A stretch of DNA of 56,108 nt, from assembly GCA_021813805.1 (NCBI GenBank), contig JAKAJL010000025.1:1-56108 (forward strand), written 5' to 3'. The stretch's first letter is position 1. Each line of letters begins with the position of its first letter. A model generated the notes under the pieces. It saw nothing but the letters and a program-made list of their open reading frames with translations, searched no databases and had not been told where the DNA came from. Source of the DNA: Pseudomonadota bacterium (GTDB lineage: Bacteria; Pseudomonadota; Alphaproteobacteria; Rhizobiales; Beijerinckiaceae). This document shows positions 23,235-33,153 of the stretch, piece after piece. Position numbers and translations under genes: made by a program.

Positions 23235-25895
23235 ATGGAAGACTCGAATCTCTCCGCCGAAACGCGGGAATGGCTTGAAGCCCTGAACTCCGTTCAGGAA
23301 TTCGAAGGCGTCGACCGGGTGGACGGCCTGCTGAGCGACGTCGTGGCGGAGGCGCGCAAAAATGGCGCGAAACTGCCCTTCGCCTGGAACACCGCCTATA
23401 TCAACACAATTCCCCCCGAGCAGCAGCCGCCCCATCCCGGCGTGCGCGAGATCGAAACGAAAATCCGCGCGGCGATCCGCTGGAACGCCGCCATGCTGGT
23501 GCTCAAGGCCAACAAGGCCTCCTCCGAGCTTGGCGGCCACATCGCCAGCTTCCAGTCCGCCGCCACGCTTTACGACGTCGGCTTCATGCATTTCTGGCGC
23601 GCGCCCGACGCGCTTCACGCCGGCGACCTGATCTTCTTCCAGGGCCATTCCTCGCCCGGCATTTACGCCCGCGCCTTCCTTGAGGGCCGCATTTCCGAAG
23701 AGAAGATGCTCAATTTCCGCCAGGAGGTGGACGGCAAGGGCCTGTCGTCTTATCCGCATCCCTGGCTGATGCCGGATTTCTGGCAGTTTCCCACCGTCTC
23801 CATGGGCCTTGGCCCTCTGATGGCGATTTATCAGGCCCGTTTCATGCGCTATCTCGAAGGGCGCGGCCTGATCGACACGGCGGAGAGAAAAGTCTGGGCC
23901 TTCATGGGCGACGGCGAGATGGACGAGCCGGAATCGCTCGGCGCGATCAGCCTCGCGGGGCGGGAAAAGCTCGACAATCTGATCTTCGTCATCAATTGCA
24001 ACCTCCAGCGCCTCGACGGTCCGGTGCGCGGCAATGGCAAGATCATCCAGGAGCTGGAAGCCGATTTCCGCGGCGCCGGCTGGAATGTCGTCAAGCTGAT
24101 CTGGGGCACGACCTGGGACGAACTGCTCGCCAGGGATGTTTCTGGCCGCCTGCGCCAGTTGATGGAAGAATGCGTCGACGGCGAATACCAGGACTTCAAG
24201 TCCAAGAACGGCGCCTATATCCGCGAGAAATTTTTCGGTCGCTATCCCGAGACCGCCGAAATGGTCAAGGACTGGTCGGACGAAAAGATCTGGAAGCTGA
24301 CACGCGGCGGCCACGATTCCCGCAAGATCTACGCGGCTTACAAGGCGGCGGTCGAGCACAAGGGTCAGCCCACGGTGATTCTCGCCAAGACGGTCAAGGG
24401 CTATGGCATGGGCTCGGCGGGCGAGGCGCAGATGATGGCCCATCAGGCCAAGAAAATGAGCCTGGAAGCGCTGAAACAATTTCGCGACCGCTTCAACATT
24501 CCGGTTTCCGACGCCGAGATCGAGCATCTGCCCTTCATCAGATTTCCCGAAGGGTCGCAGGAGATGAATTATCTGCGCGCGCGGCGCCAGGCGCTGGGCG
24601 GCTATCTTCCGGCGCGCCGGCGCCAGAGCGAAAAGCTGGTCATCCCGCCGCTTTCGACCTTCGAGCCGCAACTCAAGGCGACCGACGGACGCGAAATCTC
24701 CACCACCATGGCCTTCGTGCGCGTGCTGAACACGCTGTTGCGCGACAAGAACATCGGCAAGCGCATCGTCCCGATCGTGCCGGACGAGTCCCGCACCTTC
24801 GGCATGGAGGGCATGTTCCGGCAATATGGCATTTTCTCGCAGGTCGGCCAGCTCTACCGTCCGCAGGACGCCGACCAGCTCTCGTATTACAAGGAAGACC
24901 GCTCCGGCCAGATGCTTCAAGAGGGCATCAACGAGGCCGGCGCCATGGCGAGCTGGATCGCGGCGGCGACCTCCTATTCCCATTCCAACACGCCGATGAT
25001 CCCGTTCTACATCTACTATTCGATGTTCGGGTTCCAGCGCGTCCACGACCTCGCCTGGGCCGCCGGCGATCTCCGCGCCAGGGGTTTTTTGCTCGGAGGC
25101 ACGTCCGGGCGCACCACGCTCAATGGCGAGGGCCTCCAGCACGAGGATGGCCACAGCCATATCCTGTCGGCGACCATCCCCAATTGCGTGTCCTATGACG
25201 CGACTTTTTCCTATGAAGTCGCGGTCATCGTCCAGCACGGGCTGGAGCGCATGTACGGCAAGGGCGAGGATGTCTATTTCTACCTGACCCTGCTCAACGA
25301 GAATTACGAGCATCCCGCCATGCCGGAAGGCGCGGAGGAAGGCATAATCAAGGGCATGTATCTCTTCAAGGCGGCGCCGGAAGGCGCGCCGAAGGAAAAG
25401 AAAGTTACCCTGCTCGGCTCCGGCGCGATCCTGCGCGAGGCCATCGCCGGCGCGGTGCTGCTGGAGCGCGATTTCGGCATCCACGCCGATATTTTCGCGG
25501 TGACGAGCTTCACCGAATTGAAGCGCGAAGCCGATTCCTGCGAGCGCTGGAACATGCTGCATCCCATGGAGGAGCCGCGCGTCCCCTATGTCACCCGGCT
25601 GTTGCAGGAGCGTGGCGACAGCCCGGTGGTGGCGACCACCGACTATATCCGCGCCTTCGCCGAACAGATCCGGGGCCATGTCCCGACCCGCTACAAGGCG
25701 CTTGGAACGGACGGCTTCGGGCGATCGGACTATCGCCGCAAGCTGCGCGCCTTTTTCGAGGTGGACCGCCATTATGTCGCGGTCGCGGCGCTCAAGGCGA
25801 TGGCGGAATCCCAGCTCATCCCGAGCCGGAAAGTCGCCGAGGCCATCGACCTCTATCGCCTCGACCCGGAAAAACCCGATCCGCGCCAAGTCTGA
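23235..25895 (+). CDS. aceE: pyruvate dehydrogenase E1 component, homodimeric type
   Basis: An 886-aa thiamine-diphosphate enzyme that decarboxylates pyruvate and acetylates the lipoyl groups of AceF. It is the single-chain E. coli-like E1, not the PdhA/PdhB heterotetramer usual in alphaproteobacteria. Seen: HPGVREIETKIRAAIRWNA, HFWRAPDALHAGDL, FQGHSSPGIYARAF, the ThDP motif GDGEMDEPES followed by NCNLQRLDGPVRGN, PDESRTFGMEGMF and the C-terminal TDGFGRSD. AGGGAG lies six nt before the ATG at 23235. Its neighbours upstream (lutABC) make its substrate pyruvate. The 14 nt ending in its stop codon are repeated 29 nt downstream. Confidence 0.97.
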   Translation: MEDSNLSAETREWLEALNSVQEFEGVDRVDGLLSDVVAEARKNGAKLPFAWNTAYINTIPPEQQPPHPGVREIETKIRAAIRWNAAMLVLKANKASSELGGHIASFQSAATLYDVGFMHFWRAPDALHAGDLIFFQGHSSPGIYARAFLEGRISEEKMLNFRQEVDGKGLSSYPHPWLMPDFWQFPTVSMGLGPLMAIYQARFMRYLEGRGLIDTAERKVWAFMGDGEMDEPESLGAISLAGREKLDNLIFVINCNLQRLDGPVRGNGKIIQELEADFRGAGWNVVKLIWGTTWDELLARDVSGRLRQLMEECVDGEYQDFKSKNGAYIREKFFGRYPETAEMVKDWSDEKIWKLTRGGHDSRKIYAAYKAAVEHKGQPTVILAKTVKGYGMGSAGEAQMMAHQAKKMSLEALKQFRDRFNIPVSDAEIEHLPFIRFPEGSQEMNYLRARRQALGGYLPARRRQSEKLVIPPLSTFEPQLKATDGREISTTMAFVRVLNTLLRDKNIGKRIVPIVPDESRTFGMEGMFRQYGIFSQVGQLYRPQDADQLSYYKEDRSGQMLQEGINEAGAMASWIAAATSYSHSNTPMIPFYIYYSMFGFQRVHDLAWAAGDLRARGFLLGGTSGRTTLNGEGLQHEDGHSHILSATIPNCVSYDATFSYEVAVIVQHGLERMYGKGEDVYFYLTLLNENYEHPAMPEGAEEGIIKGMYLFKAAPEGAPKEKKVTLLGSGAILREAIAGAVLLERDFGIHADIFAVTSFTELKREADSCERWNMLHPMEEPRVPYVTRLLQERGDSPVVATTDYIRAFAEQIRGHVPTRYKALGTDGFGRSDYRRKLRAFFEVDRHYVAVAALKAMAESQLIPSRKVAEAIDLYRLDPEKPDPRQV

Positions 25896-25962
25896 CGCAT
25901 CAAGTCCGAACGCGCCAAGTCTGAGTGCGCCTTCCATTCCTTTCCGTTCAAGGTTTCAAGAC

Positions 25963-27243
25963 ATGTCCAAGATTGAAGTGAAAGTGCCGGATATCGGCGA
26001 TTTCAAGGGCGTCCCGGTCATCGAGATCCTGGTCAAGCCGGGCGACGCGATCAAGGCGGAAGACCCGCTGATCGTACTCGAATCCGACAAGGCGACGATG
26101 GAGGTTCCCGCGCCCGAAGCCGGCGTGGTGTCGGACCTGCTGGTCAAGGTCGGCGACAAGGTCGCGGAAGGCTCCCCGATTCTGACATTGGTCGCCGAAG
26201 GGGCCGCCTCCCCAACTCCCGCCGCTCCTCCTCCGCCCGCGCCTGAAGCCAAGCCCGAACCAGTCCCGGTCCCCGCCCCGGAAGCCGGAAAACCTTTCAA
26301 CGCCATGCCAATCCTCGGCCTGCGCGCGCCGCGCGCCGATTTCGGCGACGTTTTCGCCTCGCCCGCCGTGCGCCGCCTCGCCCGCGAACTCGACATCGAC
26401 CTGACGCGGGTGCCGGCGACCGGCGACAAGGGTCGGATCACCAAGGAAGACGTGAAAGCCTTTCTCTCCGGCGGCAAGGCCGCGCCCGCCATGGCCGGCG
26501 CCGGCATTCCCGAAATTCCCGCCATCGACTTTTCCAAATTCGGACCCGTCGAGGAAAAGCCGCTGTCGCGCATCCGGAAACTGTCGGGGCCGTTCCTGCA
26601 TCGCTCCTGGCTCAATGTCCCCGCCGTCACCCATAATGACGAAGCCGACATCACGGATCTGGAAGATTTCCGCAAAAGGCTGGACGACGAGGGCAAAAAG
26701 GCGAAAGAGCCCTATCGCGTCTCGCTGCTGCCCTTCCTGATCCGCGCCAGCGTCGCGGTGCTGAAACAATATCCGGACGTCAATTCCTCGCTCAGCCCTG
26801 GCAAGGATTCCCTGATTCACAAGAAATACTGGCACATCGGCTTCGCCTGCGACACGCCGGAAGGGCTGGTCGTGCCGGTCATCCGCGACGCCGACAAGAA
26901 GGGCGTGCTGGAACTGGCGCATGAACTGGGCGAACTGTCGGCCAAGGCCCGCGCCGGAAAGCTGACGCCCGCCGAAATGTCGGGCGCGACCTTCACCATT
27001 TCCTCGCTCGGCGGCATCGGGGGGACTAGTTTCTCACCGATCGTCAACGCGCCGGAAGTGGCGATTCTGGGCGTGGTGCGCTCGAAAATGGCGCCCGTGT
27101 GGACCGGCAAGGAATTCGTGCCGCGCCTGATGCTGCCGCTGTCGCTTTCCTATGACCATCGCGTCATCGACGGCGCGGCCGCCGCGCGCTTCGCCCGCGC
27201 GCTCTGCGTCGTGCTGGAAGACATCCGCCGTTTGTCGCTGTGA
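25963..27243 (+). CDS. aceF: dihydrolipoyllysine-residue acetyltransferase (PDH E2)
   Basis: A 426-aa E2 core of the pyruvate dehydrogenase complex. One lipoyl domain (residues 1-77; lipoylated K43 in [10 protein letters not shown]), a Pro/Ala linker, a peripheral-subunit-binding domain ([16 protein letters not shown], about 143-178), and the catalytic domain with SYDHRVIDG (H399) near the C-terminus. The short form with one lipoyl domain fits the sequence opening VKVPDIGDF. Its lipoyl domain is closely matched, at DNA level too, by the lipoyl domain fused to the next gene. Gap to lpdA is 13 nt. Confidence 0.96.
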   Translation: MSKIEVKVPDIGDFKGVPVIEILVKPGDAIKAEDPLIVLESDKATMEVPAPEAGVVSDLLVKVGDKVAEGSPILTLVAEGAASPTPAAPPPPAPEAKPEPVPVPAPEAGKPFNAMPILGLRAPRADFGDVFASPAVRRLARELDIDLTRVPATGDKGRITKEDVKAFLSGGKAAPAMAGAGIPEIPAIDFSKFGPVEEKPLSRIRKLSGPFLHRSWLNVPAVTHNDEADITDLEDFRKRLDDEGKKAKEPYRVSLLPFLIRASVAVLKQYPDVNSSLSPGKDSLIHKKYWHIGFACDTPEGLVVPVIRDADKKGVLELAHELGELSAKARAGKLTPAEMSGATFTISSLGGIGGTSFSPIVNAPEVAILGVVRSKMAPVWTGKEFVPRLMLPLSLSYDHRVIDGAAAARFARALCVVLEDIRRLSL

Positions 27244-27256
27244 TGAGGGGTCACAT

Positions 27257-28984
27257 ATGACTATCGAAATCAAGGTCCCTGACATCGGCGACTTCAAGGA
27301 CGTGCCGATCATCGAAATCCTGGTGAAGGCCGGCGACGTCATCAAGCCGGAAGACCCGCTGATCGTCCTCGAATCCGACAAGGCGACGATGGAAGTGCCT
27401 TCGCCTTCCGCCGGCCTCGTCAAGGAAGTGAAGGTCCAGGTCGGCGACAGGGTCGGCGAAGGGGCGGTGATCCTGCTGCTGGACAGCGCTGCGGCCGAAA
27501 CCGCCGCCCCGCCCCCGCCCGCCGCCGAGCCGCCCAAACCGGCCGCGGAAGTCGGCCCTCAAGCGGCCGACCTCCATGCCGAAGTCCTGGTCCTGGGCGC
27601 CGGACCCGGCGGCTATACCGCCGCTTTCCGGGCCGCCGATCTCGGCGCCAAGGTCGTGCTGGTCGAGCGTTGGCCGATGCTCGGCGGCGTCTGCCTCAAT
27701 GTCGGCTGCATCCCGTCCAAGGCTTTGCTCCACGCGGCCAAAGTGATCGAGGAAGCCCACGAAATGGGCGAGAACGGCGTTTCCTTCGCCGCGCCGACCG
27801 TCGATCTCGATAAATTGCGCGGTTGGAAGGAAAGCGTGGTCAAGCGCCTCACCGGCGGCCTCGGCTCGATGGCGAAACAACGCAAGGTCACGGTCGTCAC
27901 CGGCGTTGGCAGGTTCACATCGCCGAACGCCCTCGAAGTGACCGTCGAAGACGGCTCGAAAAAGCTGGTTTCCTTCGACAAGGCGATCATCGCCGCGGGC
28001 TCGGAAGCGGTCACTTTGCCCTTCATCCCCCATGAGGATCCGCGCGTCATCGACTCCACCGGCGCTCTGGAGCTCGCCGATGTCCCCAAACGCCTCCTCG
28101 TGCTGGGCGGCGGCATCATCGGGCTGGAGATGGCGACGGTCTATCACGCGCTGGGGTCACATGTGACTATTGTCGAGCTGATGGACCAGATCATCCCGGG
28201 CGCCGACAAGGACATTGTCGCGCCGCTGGCCCGGAGAATCGGCAAAAAATATGAAAAGATCCTGCTCAAGACCAAGGTGGTCGGCGTCAAGGCGGAGGCC
28301 ATCGGCCTGCGCGCGACGTTCGAGGCCGCTGACGGAACGGCGAGCGAGGACGTGTTCGACAAGCTGCTGGTCGCCGTCGGCCGCAAACCCAATGGCAAGC
28401 TGATCAGCGCGGAAGCGGCGGGCGTCGCGCCCGACGAGCGCGGCTTCATCGCCGTGGACAGGCAGATGCGGACCAACGTCCCGCATATTTTCGCCATCGG
28501 CGACATTGTCGGCCAGCCCATGCTCGCCCACAAGGCGACCCACGAAGCCAAGGTTGCGGCGGAAGTCGCCTGCGGCCATAAATCGGCCTTCGACGCCAAG
28601 GTGATCCCCTCCGTCGCCTATACCGACCCCGAAGTGGCCTGGGTCGGCGTCACCGAGAATGAAGCCAAGGCCAAGGGCCTGAAGTTCGGCAAGGCGACTT
28701 TTCCCTGGGCGGCGTCGGGACGCGCGCTGTCGCTCGGGCGCGACGAGGGCGCGACCAAGGTGCTGTTCGACGAGGAAACAAAACGCCTGATCGGCTGCGG
28801 CATCGTCGGGGCCAACGCCGGCGACCTGATCGCGGAAGCCGCGCTCGCCATCGAAATGGGGGCCGACGCCGAAGACATCGGCCTCACCATCCATCCCCAC
28901 CCGACGCTCTCGGAAACCATCGGCATGGCGGCGGAACTCTTCGAAGGGACGATCACCGACCTGATCCCGCCCAAGAAGCGATAA
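27257..28984 (+). CDS. lpdA: dihydrolipoyl dehydrogenase with N-terminal lipoyl domain (PDH E3)
   Basis: A 575-aa flavoenzyme that reoxidises dihydrolipoyl groups of AceF with NAD+. An extra N-terminal lipoyl domain (residues 1-77; K42 in [10 protein letters not shown]) is joined by a Pro/Ala linker to a standard E3: FAD motif [12 protein letters not shown], redox disulfide C146-C151 in [18 protein letters not shown] motif [31 protein letters not shown], and the catalytic base in HPHPTLSE. Lipoyl-E3 fusions are known from Neisseria and some other bacteria alongside AceE-type E1. GAGGGG precedes the ATG at 27257. Last gene of the lut-PDH unit. Confidence 0.97.
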   Translation: MTIEIKVPDIGDFKDVPIIEILVKAGDVIKPEDPLIVLESDKATMEVPSPSAGLVKEVKVQVGDRVGEGAVILLLDSAAAETAAPPPPAAEPPKPAAEVGPQAADLHAEVLVLGAGPGGYTAAFRAADLGAKVVLVERWPMLGGVCLNVGCIPSKALLHAAKVIEEAHEMGENGVSFAAPTVDLDKLRGWKESVVKRLTGGLGSMAKQRKVTVVTGVGRFTSPNALEVTVEDGSKKLVSFDKAIIAAGSEAVTLPFIPHEDPRVIDSTGALELADVPKRLLVLGGGIIGLEMATVYHALGSHVTIVELMDQIIPGADKDIVAPLARRIGKKYEKILLKTKVVGVKAEAIGLRATFEAADGTASEDVFDKLLVAVGRKPNGKLISAEAAGVAPDERGFIAVDRQMRTNVPHIFAIGDIVGQPMLAHKATHEAKVAAEVACGHKSAFDAKVIPSVAYTDPEVAWVGVTENEAKAKGLKFGKATFPWAASGRALSLGRDEGATKVLFDEETKRLIGCGIVGANAGDLIAEAALAIEMGADAEDIGLTIHPHPTLSETIGMAAELFEGTITDLIPPKKR

Positions 28985-29000
28985 GCGAAATCGCTCCGTT

Positions 29001-29912
29001 TCACACGCCGGCTGGCGTGGCGGCTTCGGCCGCCAGCAGCCGCGCGACGCAAGGCGCCAAAGACTCCCGCCAGTGCGGCAGGGCGACGCCGTAAGTCCGT
29101 TGCAGCTTTCCGCAATCGAGCCGCGAATTGGCGGGGCGCGGCGCGGGCGTGGGATAGTCCTTCGTGCCGATCCTTTTGACCCGCACCGGCGCCCGCCCGG
29201 ACTTTTCACCCTCCGCGAAAATCGCTTCCGCGAAATCGGCCCAGGAGGCGTCCCCCGTCCCCGACATATGGAAGACGCCGCGCAGCGACGGCGAGTGATC
29301 GGCGACCATCCGCCGGGAAATGGTCAGAACGGCGTCGGCGATGTCGAGCGCGGAGGTGGGATTTCCGAACTGATCGGCGACCACCCCGACCTCGTCGCGG
29401 CTTTGCCCGAGGCGAAGCATGGTGCGGACGAAATTGGCTCCCGACGGGCTGTAAACCCAGGCGGTGCGGAGAATGGCGTGATTGTCGTGGATCTCCGCGA
29501 TTTTTTGCTCGCCGACGAGCTTGGAGCGGCCGTAGGCGCTGGTCGGGCCGGTCGGGTCGTCCTCGCGATACGGCCGGTCGAGCGCGCCGTCGAAGACGTA
29601 ATCGGTCGAGAGATGCACCAGGGGTTTTTTCAGTTCGGCGGCGATTTCCGCGACATAGCCGGCGCCGTCGGCATTGACCCGCATGGCGACGTCCGGCTCG
29701 CTTTCGGCCTTGTCCACCGCGGTATAGGCGGCGGCGTTGACGATCGCGTCGCAATGGGTGGCGCGCAGCGCCGCCAGAACCGCCTCGCGCACCGAAAGGT
29801 CGAGGCGCGGACGGCCGAGCGCAATCAGTTCGACATCCGCCGGGGCGCGCTCGATCAGCCCGCTCACGACCTGGCCCGTCAATCCCGTGACAATGATTCG
29901 CATGCGGCTCAC
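29001..29912 (-). CDS. rfbD: dTDP-4-dehydrorhamnose reductase
   Basis: A 303-aa short-chain reductase that makes dTDP-L-rhamnose, the last step of the RmlABCD pathway. Seen: IIVTGLTGQV, VNAAAYTAVDKAESEPD, HLSTDYVFDGALDRPYREDD, the YxxxK pair in SAYGRSKLVGEQ, LRTAWVYSPSGANFV and PAPRPANSRLDCGKL. Start is the ATG at 29912 or 29903. It is solitary: rfbA, rfbB and rfbC are not in the window. It converges on lpdA, with only 16 nt between the two stop codons. Confidence 0.92.
   Translation of the reverse strand: MSRMRIIVTGLTGQVVSGLIERAPADVELIALGRPRLDLSVREAVLAALRATHCDAIVNAAAYTAVDKAESEPDVAMRVNADGAGYVAEIAAELKKPLVHLSTDYVFDGALDRPYREDDPTGPTSAYGRSKLVGEQKIAEIHDNHAILRTAWVYSPSGANFVRTMLRLGQSRDEVGVVADQFGNPTSALDIADAVLTISRRMVADHSPSLRGVFHMSGTGDASWADFAEAIFAEGEKSGRAPVRVKRIGTKDYPTPAPRPANSRLDCGKLQRTYGVALPHWRESLAPCVARLLAAEAATPAGV
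29004..29034. terminator. paired hairpins at the lpdA/rfbD junction
   Basis: CACGCC-GGCT-GGCGTG at 29004-29019 is followed by GGCGGC-TTCG-GCCGCC at 29019-29034, a TTCG tetraloop hairpin. They lie inside the last codons of rfbD, just downstream of the lpdA stop. There is no strong T tract, so termination function is only possible. Confidence 0.3.
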
Positions 29913-30013
29913 GGCGAAATCTCCCTCAATCCGGCAACGGTTTCGTCATCGGGCCCGTGGCGGGCGCGCATCGATGATGATAATTTTCGCATCCCTTGTG
30001 AAGGGAGCGGAAC

Positions 30014-30388
30014 GTGAAAGCAATCCCGCGCATCGCCGCGACGGCCATTTTGGCCTCAAGCCTCGCGGCGGCGGCGGGCGCGGCGCCGGTCAACGACCTG
30101 CGCGGATTGGGCGAATATTTCCGCGCCTGCATGAAGGGCTTTGCGGGCGAGTCGGGCGAGGAGCTGACCATCGCCTTCAGCCTCCGCCGCGACGGCTCGC
30201 TGCTCGGCAAGCCAAAAGTCACTTATGTCAAACGCCCTGCCGTCCCCGGCGCCCGAATCCATCTTCTGGAAAGCGTCGCCGAGAAATTCGCCGCCTGCCT
30301 CCCGGCGCCCATCACCCCCGGCCTTGGCGGCGCCATCGCCGGCCGGCCGCTGACGATCCATTTCATCGTTCCGGCCCGGGAGATTTAG
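30014..30388 (+). CDS. small secreted protein with TonB-C-like fold
   Basis: A 124-aa protein with a clear signal peptide (MKAIPRIAATAILASSLAAAAGAAP, cleavage about residue 24). The mature part has the pattern of a TonB C-terminal domain: ELTIAFSLRRDGSLLGKPKVTYV, a helix with LESVAEKFAACLPAP, and a final beta-strand PLTIHFIV. Two cysteines (about 39 and 98) could pair. No membrane anchor beyond the signal peptide, so probably a soluble periplasmic protein rather than an energy transducer. Its stop overlaps that of the convergent FUSC gene. Confidence 0.65.
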   Translation: MKAIPRIAATAILASSLAAAAGAAPVNDLRGLGEYFRACMKGFAGESGEELTIAFSLRRDGSLLGKPKVTYVKRPAVPGARIHLLESVAEKFAACLPAPITPGLGGAIAGRPLTIHFIVPAREI

Positions 30389-32493
30389 CGCGGAGCGCCG
30401 CTCCAATCCTGCTCGACCAGATGGCGCACGTTTCGCGCCTCGCGCAAGGCCTCGTCGCAGCGCTGGAGCAAAGCAAGAAAAACCGGCGCGGCATGGGCGG
30501 GCGGTCGCGGCAGGCGGCGCTCCGCGCGCGGCCCGGCGATGTCCAGCTCCGCCAGCGCCGCGCGACGCGTGTCGTCGAGCAGCGCGCGGCTCGCCGGCGC
30601 GTCGAGTTCGCCGCGGCGCTGGCGGATCATCAGGCGCACGGTGACGATCTGGGCGGCGGCGACATAGGCCGCGGCGATCACCGCGCTGTAATGCGGCCAG
30701 ATTTCGCGCTGGCTTTTGGGATCGGCGCGCATCCGCGCCGCCGATTCGCCGAGCGCCGAAAAGGCCTCCATCAGATCCTTGCGCGCCAGGCGATACTCCT
30801 GTTCCGATGCGTCCCAGCGCAGCGCGCGATCCGCATAGACGCGGAGCGCGCGCAGAAAACCCGCGGCGAGGGCGCGCGCGCTCTGCCGCTCCCATTGCGG
30901 CAGAAGGAAAGCGAACAGGAAGGCGACGCTGGCGCCGATGACGGTGTCGACGAGCCGCGCCCCGACCAGAGGCGCCTGCGTCGGGTCGAGCAAATGGAGG
31001 CCGAGCAGCGCCATCACCGAGGCGGCGAAGGAGGTGAGGCGATAATCGATCTTCACATAGGCATGGGCGACGGCGAGGGCGAGAATTTGCGCCGCGAGCA
31101 ACAGACCCGTCGAGCCCGTCCACAACAAGGCGCCGGCCGCGCCGCAGCCAAGCAGCGTGCCGACTAGCCGCTGGTCGCGCCGCTGCCGGGTCGCGGCGTA
31201 GCTCGCGCGCATGATCACCGCGATGGTCAGGAGAATCCAGTTCCCATGCTTCAAGCCCGGAACCGTCTCGGTCAAGGCGAAACCGCAGCCGAGCGCCAGC
31301 GACAGCCGCACGGCATGACGAAAAACCGGCGACGACAGGCGCAGCGCCCGCCTGATGGGGCCGAGCGAAACCCGCAGCGGCGGCGCGAAGGCCCGCATGT
31401 CCACGCCCGCCAGCGCCTTTGCGGCGGCCTCCTCGCTCGCCATCAGCGCCGGCAACCCCGCAAGCTTCGACAGGGCCAACCCGACGCGCGCCCGGGTGAG
31501 CCGCGCGGCGCGCAAAACCTGCGGATCCGCGCGCCGCGCCTCCAGGGCCGCGATCGTCCGTGAAAATCGATCGAGTTCCTCCGTATGATCGGGGAAGGTC
31601 AGACTTTCGCCGCGCGTGACCAGTTCGAGCGCCAGAGCGTCGAGGTCACGCGCGGTTTCGCGCAGCAGGAAGTTCATTTGCGCAGCAAGGGAAGCGCCGG
31701 CTCCGGGACCCTGGGCCAGCCGCAGGGGCGAGTGGTCGGCGAGCGTCGAAACCATTCCATCGAACGCGTCGAGGACGGCGGCGAGCGCGGCGATCAGGCG
31801 CGTCGCCTCGGCGCGGTCGGAAGCGGAGATGATCAGGCTGCGCGCGGTCTGGAGATGGTCGGCGAAGGAGGCCTGCTGCTCGACCACTTTGAGGCAGACC
31901 TCGCCCTCGTCGGCGTCGCGGCGATAAAAGCCGGCGACGCGGCGCAAAAAGGCGGCGAATTCGCGCAGCACCTCCGCGAGCGTGATGCGGCGGCCCGAGG
32001 CGTCGGACATGCGGGTGAGCGCCAGCGCCACGGGAATATAGAGCCCGCCGCCGAAGGCCGCCATGGCCGCGTAATGCAGCCGGCCGTCGAGCGTCGCGGC
32101 GGGCGCGCCGAGCGGGAAGACCATCGAGATCAGGGTGAGGACGGAAAGCGAAATCGCCCAGCGCCCGAGCGCGATCAGGAGACCGGCGGCGAATCCGGTC
32201 AGGATGACGACAGCGCCTTCGACAAGCGGCGTCCCGCCCCCGAAGGCCGTGGCGAAGGCCGCGACCGTGGCGCAGGCCCACGCCAGCGGCAGGATGCGCA
32301 TTTTCGCGGAAAAGGGCGTGGACGCATCCGCGATCGAAACGCAAAGGGCGCCGAGCGCCGCCGCCATGCCCGGCGCGAAGCCGAGCACCGCGACGCCGGC
32401 GAGCCCGACGGCCAGCACCGAAACGGCGACGGCGACGCCGTTGAGGATGTGATGGCCGAAAAAATACTTCAGAAATTTCGGTTTTACGCGCAT
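30385..32493 (-). CDS. FUSC-family inner membrane protein (YccS/fusaric acid resistance type)
   Basis: A 702-aa protein with two hydrophobic blocks (about residues 10-160 and 395-540), each followed by a soluble helical region. The second block has the family signature HAVRLSLALGCGFALTETVPGLKHGNWILLTIAVIM and ATRQRRDQRLVGTLLG. Members are thought to export aromatic acids or similar compounds, often with a membrane-fusion partner; none is adjacent here. It shares its last bases with the convergent small secreted gene: the two stop codons overlap. The aroQ gene lies 22 nt upstream on the same strand. Confidence 0.88.
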   Translation of the reverse strand: MRVKPKFLKYFFGHHILNGVAVAVSVLAVGLAGVAVLGFAPGMAAALGALCVSIADASTPFSAKMRILPLAWACATVAAFATAFGGGTPLVEGAVVILTGFAAGLLIALGRWAISLSVLTLISMVFPLGAPAATLDGRLHYAAMAAFGGGLYIPVALALTRMSDASGRRITLAEVLREFAAFLRRVAGFYRRDADEGEVCLKVVEQQASFADHLQTARSLIISASDRAEATRLIAALAAVLDAFDGMVSTLADHSPLRLAQGPGAGASLAAQMNFLLRETARDLDALALELVTRGESLTFPDHTEELDRFSRTIAALEARRADPQVLRAARLTRARVGLALSKLAGLPALMASEEAAAKALAGVDMRAFAPPLRVSLGPIRRALRLSSPVFRHAVRLSLALGCGFALTETVPGLKHGNWILLTIAVIMRASYAATRQRRDQRLVGTLLGCGAAGALLWTGSTGLLLAAQILALAVAHAYVKIDYRLTSFAASVMALLGLHLLDPTQAPLVGARLVDTVIGASVAFLFAFLLPQWERQSARALAAGFLRALRVYADRALRWDASEQEYRLARKDLMEAFSALGESAARMRADPKSQREIWPHYSAVIAAAYVAAAQIVTVRLMIRQRRGELDAPASRALLDDTRRAALAELDIAGPRAERRLPRPPAHAAPVFLALLQRCDEALREARNVRHLVEQDWSGAPR

Positions 32494-32515
32494 CGGCGTA
32501 AAAGCCTCACAAGCC

Positions 32516-32962
32516 TCACCTTTGGGCGTCGATCAGACGGGCGAGGCGCAGCAGCGCGAGTTCATAGCCCTGGACGCCGCAGCCGGCGATGACGCCGTCG
32601 GCGCGCCGCGACACATAGGAATGGTGGCGGAACTCCTCGCGCTTGTGGATGTTGGAAATATGGACCTCGATCACCGGCCCATCATAGGCGTTGAGCGCGT
32701 CGAGCAGAGCGATCGACGTATGGGTGAAAGCGCCCGGATTGACGACAATGCCGCCCGTCCGGCCGCGCGCCTCGTGAATCCAGTCGATCAGCTCGTATTC
32801 GCGATTGCTCTGATGGAAATGGACTTCCAGCTTCATTTGCAGCGCAAGCGCGTGGCAAGCGCGCTCGACGTCGGCGAGCGTTTCGGCGCCGTAAATGTGC
32901 GGCTCGCGCTGACCGAGCAGATTGAGGTTGGGGCCGTTCAAAACAGTGACGAGGCGGCTCAT
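32516..32962 (-). CDS. aroQ: type II 3-dehydroquinate dehydratase
   Basis: A 148-aa shikimate pathway enzyme converting 3-dehydroquinate to 3-dehydroshikimate. Hallmarks: [17 protein letters not shown] (with the catalytic Tyr and Arg), [16 protein letters not shown], and [20 protein letters not shown] with the catalytic His. Normal length. In many relatives aroQ precedes accB-accC; here the acc genes are about 8 kb away and the FUSC gene follows instead. Confidence 0.97.
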   Translation of the reverse strand: MSRLVTVLNGPNLNLLGQREPHIYGAETLADVERACHALALQMKLEVHFHQSNREYELIDWIHEARGRTGGIVVNPGAFTHTSIALLDALNAYDGPVIEVHISNIHKREEFRHHSYVSRRADGVIAGCGVQGYELALLRLARLIDAQR

Positions 32963-33153
32963 CCGGGCCTTCCTTTCGCGCGCAAGACGTTTCGGCGAAT
33001 CCCCGCCGCCGCCGCCCTGAATTTAGGCGCGTTTGCGGAAAAAAGCCAAAGCCGGCTTTCCCTGCCCTCTGGACGCGCCTTGCGCGGGCGTGCGATCTCA
33101 TGGCGGCGAAAAACCCGCGCCGCCAAAGCCAGCCATTTGGGAACTCTCCCGCC

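Noticed and set aside
23229-25937. A 902-residue minus-strand frame opposite aceE
   Set aside because: Mirrors the aceE reading frame; the His/Arg/Asp-rich translation has no domain features.
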